Origin: Rhizobium lusitanum
Lineage (GTDB): Bacteria; Pseudomonadota; Alphaproteobacteria; Rhizobiales; Rhizobiaceae
Assembly (NCBI RefSeq): GCF_014189535.1
Contig: NZ_CP050307.1
Coordinates: 1,922,001 to 1,986,000 of the forward strand
Direction: 5' to 3'
Length of the DNA stretch: 64,000 bases
Both the position numbers and the translations under genes were made by a program. The stretch's first letter is position 1; every line of letters begins with the position of its first letter. Shown one piece after another: positions 57,528 to 64,000 of the stretch. The notes beneath the pieces are model-generated. The model saw nothing but the letters and a program-made list of their open reading frames with translations, did no database searches and was not told the origin of the DNA.

Positions 57528-57913
57528 AGGTTGGCGCGGATGGTTCACCGCGAGTTCGGCATGAGTTTCGGAGATTGCAGCGGCGATCAACGGAGCAGTC
57601 TTGGCGTATCTCGCCTATCAAGACGACGTGCATGTATGGCTGACGTCACTGGTTTGTGTAGCATGCCTGAGCTACGAGGTCGGTACCACCGGCCAGTGAT
57701 GTCAGAAGATTCGGTACCGCGATTGTAAACTGATAGGTGATCCTGATCTGGGCAAAGCCGTTCAGACCGCCCGCGCAGCAGCACTCTTTCTTTGTCGAGG
57801 TTGATGTCCGACGCAGGCAAGGCCTATTGGCTCATTGAAGCGAGGGGCCGTTCGCTCAATGGCCAGGACACTTCGGGACCGGTTGCTTGCAGCGGGCCGC
57901 AAACGGCAGCCTT
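57528..57913. other. Intergenic region with inverted repeat
   Basis: 386 nt downstream of prc, with no gene. It contains a 13-bp inverted repeat (listed separately) and two copies of TCGGTACC (57680-57687 and 57711-57718). It looks like a rearranged or mobile-element-derived stretch. Confidence 0.4.
57640..57705. repeat. 13-bp imperfect inverted repeat, possible IS remnant
   Basis: CTGACGTCACTGG (57640-57652) and CCAGTGATGTCAG (57693-57705) pair at 12 of 13 positions over a 40-nt spacer. The nearby TCGGTACC direct repeat lies at 57680 and 57711. The pattern recalls terminal repeats of insertion sequences, but no transposase fragment is visible. Confidence 0.4.
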
Positions 57914-59527
57914 TCACGTCCTGGCCTGCTCGGATGTCAGCCGGACGTCGGAGGCCATCCGCCATGTGTTCCGTCCATCGGCCTTGGCCCGATACAATGC
58001 ACGATCGGCCTCCTGAACGAGTTCTTCGCCATCCAGCCCGTCAACCGGCGCTGCTGCTATACCAATGCTGACGCCGATCTTGACTGCCAATCCCTTGATG
58101 AAGAAGGGCGGCTCGAAGGCACCGACGCAACGTTCCGCCAGATCGACAGCGTTCTTTTCGTCGCCCATCGTCAGAATCGCGAACTCGTCACCGCCCAGCC
58201 GCGCGACCATATGACCTTGCGCTTCAGCCTGCAGACGCTCGCCCACCTTCTTGAGCACGTCGTCGCCGGCGGCATGTCCGAAGGTATCATTTACGGGTTT
58301 GAAGCCGTCGAGGTCGAGACAGCAGACCGCAACGCCGGTCCCGTTGTTCGATTTCAAGTTTTCACCCAGAGCCTTGTAGAACTGCATGCGGTTCGGCAGT
58401 CCGGTCAGGACATCATGGTGCGCGAGGCGATTGGCTTCGGCCTCGGCGAAAATCCGGTCGCTGACGTCGGCAATGGTCAAGAGGAGCCGATGCTCGGCGC
58501 CTTCGTAAAGCCGGCGAACGTAGATGAGCACATGGCGCTCCACGCCCTCGGCCGTCCGTTGCCGCCAGACCGTGCGCGCTTCGCAATCACCATCGAGTTC
58601 ATGCAGAGCCTTGGAAAATCTGTCGACCTCGTCTTCAACGTGCATATCGCATGCTCGCCTCGGCAGCGCCGGCGCTCCCTCAAAACCATAGAAATCGACG
58701 GCCGCTCGGTTGGCCTGAAGAATGGCAAGGGTGTCCCGATCGCACAGAAGCATCGGCATCGGATTTGCGTCGAAGAGCTGGCGAAGCCATTCTTCGCGCT
58801 CCTTCAACTCCGTAATATCAATCCGCGTGCCAATGGCGCCGCCATCCGGCGTGCGCCGATCGTCGTGTCTGAGCCACCGCCCATCACGTAACTGCTGCTC
58901 TTCCTGTGAAACGGGCTTGTGGAATTTCAGCATGCGCTCGCGGAGCCAGGCATTCTTGTCCTCCACGACCTCCCGCATCTCGCCGCTCGCGAGGCTGATC
59001 TTCAAGATATCCTCGAACGGAATGCCCGGCTGAAGATGGTCCGCGATATCGGCGTAGAGTTCGGCATACTTCTGGTTCCACAGCACATAGCGGTCCTCCG
59101 CATCGAAGACGCACACCGCTTCCGGCAACATCTCAATGACATACCGGAGACGAAGGTTTGCTTCACGCGCCTCCAGTCCTGCCGAAAGATCATTCCCCTC
59201 CGCATCGATGAGCACCGCCGTCATCGCGTCGGTGGCCGATGGCCACGTCATAACCCTCACACGGCATGATCGCTGCTCGCCATGACAATTTACCAAGAAT
59301 GAAAATGATTCCTTTGCCACCAGCGGCCACTCGGGCAGCAGATCCTTTATGGCAGCACCAAGCAGCCGGTCATTTGGGCGAAATAGTTCCACAGCCTCGG
59401 GATTGGCAAATACAATCGAACCCGTAGCGCCGAAAACAAGTGCTGCCATCGGACACGCCTCAAGGAATGCTACGATCTCCGCACCAAGCATCACTACCCC
59501 AGCCGTACAGTCGTTCCAGACTTCCAT
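57914..59527 (-). CDS. PAS-PAS-PAS-GGDEF diguanylate cyclase
   Basis: 537 residues, cytoplasmic (no membrane segment). Three PAS-like domains at about 20-110, 125-240 and 250-355 are followed by a GGDEF domain (about 365-530) with an intact GGDEF at 445-449, DLDGFKPVNDTFGHAAGD and the LTGLPNR entry motif. It should make cyclic di-GMP. The product-inhibition I-site (RxxD) is replaced by AxxH just before the GGDEF, so feedback control through it is not expected. No EAL domain. Confidence 0.9.
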   Translation of the reverse strand: MEVWNDCTAGVVMLGAEIVAFLEACPMAALVFGATGSIVFANPEAVELFRPNDRLLGAAIKDLLPEWPLVAKESFSFLVNCHGEQRSCRVRVMTWPSATDAMTAVLIDAEGNDLSAGLEAREANLRLRYVIEMLPEAVCVFDAEDRYVLWNQKYAELYADIADHLQPGIPFEDILKISLASGEMREVVEDKNAWLRERMLKFHKPVSQEEQQLRDGRWLRHDDRRTPDGGAIGTRIDITELKEREEWLRQLFDANPMPMLLCDRDTLAILQANRAAVDFYGFEGAPALPRRACDMHVEDEVDRFSKALHELDGDCEARTVWRQRTAEGVERHVLIYVRRLYEGAEHRLLLTIADVSDRIFAEAEANRLAHHDVLTGLPNRMQFYKALGENLKSNNGTGVAVCCLDLDGFKPVNDTFGHAAGDDVLKKVGERLQAEAQGHMVARLGGDEFAILTMGDEKNAVDLAERCVGAFEPPFFIKGLAVKIGVSIGIAAAPVDGLDGEELVQEADRALYRAKADGRNTWRMASDVRLTSEQART

Positions 59528-59669
59528 CGAAGTTTGACTGTACCGCTCGATGGTAAAGGAATGTGATAATCTTTTGCCAAAGGCGCGTCTTTCATGATCC
59601 GTGGCCCGGATTCAGTTCTGGCTAAAATTCCGCCGTCCTGAAGGGATATGAACCGGCGACCTTCTTGTC

Positions 59670-61037
59670 TCACCGCTCGGCGTTCAAAGTCCGTGAATCC
59701 AACGCAGTATCAGCATAAAGCCCTGCCCCGTGGGCTGCCCGGTCCAGCTCCTCGCGAAAATCAGGGTGGGCCAGCCCAATCAGCGCCCTCGCTCGCTCGG
59801 CCACGGATTTGCCCTTGAGGTTGGCCCATCCATACTCGGTCACAACGATATGTGTGTCGTTGCGCGATGTTGTTACCGGCCCCGTCAGCGCCGGAACGAT
59901 GCGCGAGAGCGTGCCTTTCGCCGCGGTGGAATGGCAGGCGATGATCGAGCGTCCGCCCCGCGAGGCATAAGCGCCGCGCACAAAATCAACCTGGCCGCCG
60001 GATGCACTGAACTGCCGTCCATTCATGAATTCAGAATTGCACGCTCCGTTCAGATCGATCTGCAGCGTCGCGTTGACCGACGCCACCCGGTCATTCTGGG
60101 CAATGACGAAGGGATTGTTCACATAATCGACCGGATAGGCCTCAACCTCCGGGTTGTTGTTCAGGAAGTCGTAGAGCGCCTGATCTCCCAGTGCAAAGGT
60201 GAAGATAGAGCGCCCGACATGTGTCTGCTTGCGACTATTGTCGACCACGCCCGCCTTGATCAGCCTGGCGAGCCCCGGCGTCATCATTTCCGTATGGATA
60301 CCAAGGTGGCGATGCCCCGAAAGCCCCGAGCACACCGCATCGGGCAAAGCACCGATACCCATTTGCAGGCAATCGCCGTCTTCCACCAGGCCCGCAATGA
60401 TCGCACCGATAGCATCATCGACCTCATTGCGCGGGGCGGCGGGGAGCAGAGGCAGGCTGACGTCGTTTTCAACCAGCGCCGTCACGCTTGAAACGGGGAT
60501 CATGCAATCGCCCCGCACATACGGCATGTTTGGATTGACCTCGAGGATCAGCCGGATTCCGGGCTTTCTCGATACTGTAAGCGCGTAGTCGGTGCTGGCG
60601 CCAAGGCTGAAATTGCCATCCGCGTCCATCGGCGAGACGGTCGCAATCAAGGTGTCCACGCCGACATGCTCGATCAGCGAGCGTGGCACCTGGCTGAAGT
60701 GACAGGGTACCAGTTCGACGGCGGGCAATGCCTCCGCCAATCGCCTCTTGTCGAGCGCACGTTCCACGCCTCCATGAAAGTAACTCATCGGGACGATTAC
60801 GTCGCGCAGCTCGAAATCGAACACGCTAGTGCCGGCGACGCCAGTACAAAGGAGATAATGAAGCCGCACATTCTCGACAGCTCCCGCGCGGGCCCGTTCG
60901 GCAAACGCCGCAAGGATGGCGGGTGGCTGGCCGGCGGCCAGTGGCATCGCAACCTTCGCCCCGGACGGGATCATAGCGACCGCCCTCTCGGCGGATGTCA
61001 GCCGTTCGCGATACTGCGGTTGATGGATCGTGGTCAT
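59670..61037 (-). CDS. Acetyl-CoA hydrolase/CoA-transferase family protein
   Basis: 455 residues of the 4-hydroxybutyrate CoA-transferase/acetyl-CoA hydrolase family (PF02550 plus PF13336). The CoA-forming catalytic Glu250 is in GIHTEMMTPG, with the MGIGALPDAV motif just before. The start is set at 61037 because GGGAGGAGGG lies directly upstream and downstream of the earlier ATG at 61058. It transfers CoA between short acids or hydrolyses acyl-CoA in the cytoplasm. No pathway neighbours indicate the acid. Confidence 0.9.
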   Translation of the reverse strand: MTTIHQPQYRERLTSAERAVAMIPSGAKVAMPLAAGQPPAILAAFAERARAGAVENVRLHYLLCTGVAGTSVFDFELRDVIVPMSYFHGGVERALDKRRLAEALPAVELVPCHFSQVPRSLIEHVGVDTLIATVSPMDADGNFSLGASTDYALTVSRKPGIRLILEVNPNMPYVRGDCMIPVSSVTALVENDVSLPLLPAAPRNEVDDAIGAIIAGLVEDGDCLQMGIGALPDAVCSGLSGHRHLGIHTEMMTPGLARLIKAGVVDNSRKQTHVGRSIFTFALGDQALYDFLNNNPEVEAYPVDYVNNPFVIAQNDRVASVNATLQIDLNGACNSEFMNGRQFSASGGQVDFVRGAYASRGGRSIIACHSTAAKGTLSRIVPALTGPVTTSRNDTHIVVTEYGWANLKGKSVAERARALIGLAHPDFREELDRAAHGAGLYADTALDSRTLNAER

Positions 61038-61566
61038 TGGGCCCTCCTCCCAGTGCACTTTTCAGAAAAAATCAGCGTCCATTTCCAATGATCACATCCT
61101 CACCGGCATTTGCGGCCATTGCCGGCGCTTTCGTCTGCCGCAGAGCACCCTCCTCCACAAGAGGCGCGCAACGCCTGCTTTTGCAAGGCTGGACGCCAAG
61201 TGACGCGGCATTCGAGTGAGACTTCGTAAAGCAATGCGGCCTGGTCGCCTTGCTTCGGCCCTGCCATCCGGTTCGCTCCACCTCCTGTATCGGGAGTGAA
61301 GCAGCAATTTACATTGCAGGCAACGCCGGAGTTTTTATGCACAATCGGCCGTATGCGGCCGAAATGGCGCTCTTGAGGAGAGTCGAACCACAAACGTGCC
61401 AATGGACCGCGAGATGTTGCACGACATCATCGGCCGAAAACTCCAAGGCCGGCTCGCAAGCGGGAGATGGTCAAAGACATGTACTGCAAGATGGAAGTTC
61501 AGTGGCCGGTCAGGCGTCGTCTTATAGCGGGTCCCATGACGGATTCGATGCCGATTGGAATTGAGC
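61038..61566. other. Intergenic region, no gene recognised
   Basis: About 530 nt between the CoA-transferase and the exporter. Several short frames exist on both strands, none with a good start or recognisable family. It marks the transition from high-GC DNA to the AT-rich segment on the right. Confidence 0.45.
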
Positions 61567-62481
61567 TCAACTCGACGCGACGACTTCCTCATCACCGCGA
61601 CGATTCCGGAATGAGGCCAATTGCGAAACCACTATGCCAGCGATGACAACGCAGAAACCAACGATGCTTTTTGTCGACAACACCTCGCTCAGCCAGAGAA
61701 AGGACAGGATTGCAGAGAAGATGGGAATGAGGTTTTCGAATGCGTTGGCCTGCCAAAGAGCAAGACGTGCGATTGCATAGCTGTATAATATATAGGCGAT
61801 GGCGGAGCAGAAAATTCCAAGAAACGCGATCTTCAGAACGATAACATAATCTATGTTCTGATTTAATATATGCCGGCTATCAAAAATGGCCACAACAGGA
61901 ATAAAATATAGAGAACCGAATAAATTCTGTGTGCCGACAACAGTTATACTTTTATATTCTCCAAGGAGATGTTTTGCCAGGATAATATAAACGATCGCAG
62001 AACCCACGGACAACAAGAGGAATAGCAGGCCCTCGACGGAGTAGGCCAAGCTGAGGTTTGTCGGATCGATGATCGTGATCGAGATACCGATAAACGCTAT
62101 CATCAACCCAATAATGCCGGTCGGACCAATCCTCTCCCCGAGGAATATGAAGGTTATCGCCGGAAATACCACAGGAACGGTCGCCACGATCAGAGCGCTG
62201 AGCGTCGATGGCGTGAGGAAAATTCCGTATCCCTCTCCGATAAAATAAAGAAAGGGGGAAAAGAAAGATAACAGCGCAAACGTTGGAAAATGCTCTCGCC
62301 TGATTTTCTCATTTATACGGAATATCTTCTTCAAGATAAATATAAACAGCGATGCAATCAATAGCCTCGCCAATATCGCAGTCATGGGACTGTAAGCTAC
62401 AAATACATCTTTCGATAAAATGAAATTTATAGACCAAAGAAACATGGCTAAGGTAATGGCTAGGTGAGGCAAAATCTTCAT
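61567..62481 (-). CDS. EamA-family (DMT) exporter
   Basis: 304 residues with ten predicted membrane helices in two EamA repeats (first repeat from ITLAMFLWSINFILSKDVFVAYSP, second from SVEGLLFLLLSVGSAIVYIILAKHLL). Inner membrane. Codon use is AT-rich (many ATA, AAA, TTT), unlike the rest of the window, which suggests recent acquisition. It lies 88 nt downstream of the decarboxylase on the same strand and may export its amine product or a related metabolite (inference). Confidence 0.88.
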   Translation of the reverse strand: MKILPHLAITLAMFLWSINFILSKDVFVAYSPMTAILARLLIASLFIFILKKIFRINEKIRREHFPTFALLSFFSPFLYFIGEGYGIFLTPSTLSALIVATVPVVFPAITFIFLGERIGPTGIIGLMIAFIGISITIIDPTNLSLAYSVEGLLFLLLSVGSAIVYIILAKHLLGEYKSITVVGTQNLFGSLYFIPVVAIFDSRHILNQNIDYVIVLKIAFLGIFCSAIAYILYSYAIARLALWQANAFENLIPIFSAILSFLWLSEVLSTKSIVGFCVVIAGIVVSQLASFRNRRGDEEVVASS

Positions 62482-62569
62482 GATCTCATCAACTCAAAAT
62501 TCGCCTAATGAAAAAATTTACCCAATTTCCAGAGTTCCTGGAGATGAAATGTAGAAAAGTGCGGAGAGC

Positions 62570-64000
62570 TTACGATGCCGCCTCGGGAGCCATAGAATTA
62601 ATGCCTTCATAGCGCGATGCATGCCGCTTGATGTTTTCTATAAGTCTTTCAACATCCGTTTGGTCAGTTCTGGGATTCATAACAACAAAACGCAGATAAA
62701 CGGCTTCATTGTATATTGTTGTTGTCAGGTAAATATTGTTTTCCTCAATTATAAATTTTCGTAGCGACTTATTGAAGTCGTTCAGATCAACGTTATTATG
62801 TTCTGGAATATATCTGAACAGAACAATATTGAATTCCGGTTTTATAGGAATTTCAATTTCATTGATTGAAGACAGTTTTTCCACAAACAAGCTTGTCGTT
62901 TCAAAAATTCTCTTGATCAGTATTTCGAACAGCCCGTCGCCATAGATGGAGAGGATGCCCCAAAGCGATAGGGCGGCCGCACGTTTCGTGCACTCCGCAG
63001 TTGCCAGTCCGCAGTCATATTCATGACCCTCATCAGCACCTTCGGCAAACAGATAACGGGCATCCTGGCTAAATGCGAAGTATTTGTCCCGCGAACGCCG
63101 ATAGAACAGATATGTCGACAATGTCGGGACGAAGAGCATTTTGTGAGCGTCCCATACAACACTGTCCGCTCTATCGATCCCCTCCAAAAGATGACGATGT
63201 TCAGGTGAGAAGCTGACGGCCCCTCCGTGAGCGGCGTCTACATGCAGCCAGACATCATAGGCCTCACACAGGTCTGCAATCCGGCTAAGAGAGTCGAACG
63301 AGCCTGTTTTAGTCGCGCATGCCGACGCCACAACTGCGATGACAGGAATTTGCCGAGCTTTCAGGATTTGCAGGAGCTCGGCAAGCGCATCGGGATCGGT
63401 CCTGCCATTGCTATCAGATTTAACATACAGACATTGGTTCGATCCAAGTCCAAGTATTCCGGCCGCCCGCTCGATGGAATAATGCGACTCTCGATGAGCT
63501 ATGATGACCGGGCTCGTTTTGGAAAGAGGAAGCCCCTCTTTCCAGACACCGTCTAGAGCTTTGTTTCTTGCGGAAAGCAGCGCCGTCAGATTTGCCAAAG
63601 TTCCGCCCGAAGTAACAAGGCCGGAAAATGAGTCCGGCTTGAAGCCGAGCTTAACGCCCAATCGTTCCACCATGACCTTCTCAACGGCTGTCGCCCAGGG
63701 ACCGAGCTCGTAGATGGCCATGCCTTGATTTGCGACGTCCGCCGCAAGCTCAAAAAGCGATGCCATTGGCAAGGGTGGAGGCAACTGATGGCCTATATAG
63801 CCGGGATGGTGGACCGTCTGTGTGTTGGCGAGGAACTGACCGATCAAGGCGCTCGCCCTTGATGTAACCGCCTCCATATCTCCCGGATCAACCGGTGGAT
63901 TATTCTGTAAGGACTCACGCGCCTTGGCGATGTTTTCCAGCGGAGGTCTAATGGCGAGCACAGGGCCGGACCGGACCTGTGCATTTTTGAGATATTGTGA
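62570..64000 (-). CDS. PLP-dependent group II amino-acid decarboxylase (5' end beyond window)
   Basis: At least 476 residues of the DDC/glutamate/2,4-diaminobutyrate decarboxylase family. GGTLANLTALLSAR, HVDAAHGGAV and the Schiff-base Lys in VVWDAHKMLFVP are visible. A GTG at 63961 could start it, but the frame stays open to the edge and reads SQYLKNAQVRSGPV before it, as in family N-termini, so the gene probably extends beyond. The 3' half is AT-rich like the neighbouring exporter. Aromatic acids, glutamate, diaminobutyrate and cysteate are all possible substrates. Confidence 0.87.
   Translation of the reverse strand, partial: SQYLKNAQVRSGPVLAIRPPLENIAKARESLQNNPPVDPGDMEAVTSRASALIGQFLANTQTVHHPGYIGHQLPPPLPMASLFELAADVANQGMAIYELGPWATAVEKVMVERLGVKLGFKPDSFSGLVTSGGTLANLTALLSARNKALDGVWKEGLPLSKTSPVIIAHRESHYSIERAAGILGLGSNQCLYVKSDSNGRTDPDALAELLQILKARQIPVIAVVASACATKTGSFDSLSRIADLCEAYDVWLHVDAAHGGAVSFSPEHRHLLEGIDRADSVVWDAHKMLFVPTLSTYLFYRRSRDKYFAFSQDARYLFAEGADEGHEYDCGLATAECTKRAAALSLWGILSIYGDGLFEILIKRIFETTSLFVEKLSSINEIEIPIKPEFNIVLFRYIPEHNNVDLNDFNKSLRKFIIEENNIYLTTTIYNEAVYLRFVVMNPRTDQTDVERLIENIKRHASRYEGINSMAPEAAS

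Noticed and set aside
61250..61564. 104-codon open frame on the plus strand
   Set aside because: No start signal and composition like random translation of non-coding DNA; no recognisable transposase or other family.

Overview
The window looks like accessory DNA (a large plasmid, second replicon or catabolic island) of a Rhizobiales bacterium, most likely Rhizobiaceae. This rests on high-GC coding, dense ABC uptake systems tied to small catabolic operons, a CIRCE-controlled groESL paralogue, rhizobial-type small conserved proteins, and many 4-nt ATGA/GTGA gene overlaps. No species is claimed. No tRNA, rRNA, CRISPR array, complete insertion sequence or replication origin was recognised.

Layout. 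Positions 1-949: end of a truncated operon with a LigI-like amidohydrolase. Positions 1137-11198 (minus strand): a LysR regulator followed by an eight-gene operon. It encodes a PotDABC-like importer, a flavin monooxygenase, a creatininase-family amidohydrolase, a questin-oxidase-like protein and an ATZ/TRZ-type amidohydrolase. Positions 11349-17335: a BMP-family nucleoside/nucleobase-type ABC importer with an embedded amidase; its sigma70-like promoter is followed by a RutR-like operator. Positions 17760-22058: groESL paralogue with CIRCE, three small conserved proteins and a transglutaminase-like protein. Positions 22232-30570: an AllE-like ureidoglycine aminohydrolase, divergent from a Dpp-type importer, a hydantoin-racemase-like protein and an RpiR regulator; the importer has a candidate sigma54 promoter. 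Positions 30709-38276: an amino-acid ABC importer divergent from a three-subunit flavin/iron-sulphur dehydrogenase, a DapA-family lyase and a GntR regulator, a set resembling D-hydroxyproline or opine catabolism. Positions 38441-42179: rutABCDF (uracil catabolism) with a second sigma54 promoter and a perfect 16-bp inverted repeat upstream.

Positions 42496-46728: a Tat-exported molybdenum hydroxylase (IorAB/AldGH type) with a triheme cytochrome c. Positions 47015-53729: a two-component system next to an RND efflux pump and its lipoprotein adaptor. Positions 54270-61037: a small protein, a flavodoxin, a Prc/Tsp protease of gammaproteobacterial architecture, a PAS-GGDEF cyclase and a CoA-transferase. 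Positions 61567-64000: an AT-rich exporter and an amino-acid decarboxylase that runs off the right edge.

The unifying theme of the left two thirds is scavenging of nitrogen-rich small molecules: pyrimidines, ureides/hydantoins, cyclic amides and unusual amino acids. The two near-identical sigma54 promoters tie at least two of these modules to nitrogen control. Four genes (dppC-like, molybdenum large subunit, RND adaptor, prc) each carry one single-base frameshift in a G/C homopolymer, and correcting one base restores full family length in every case. Sequencing error is therefore as likely as real inactivation.
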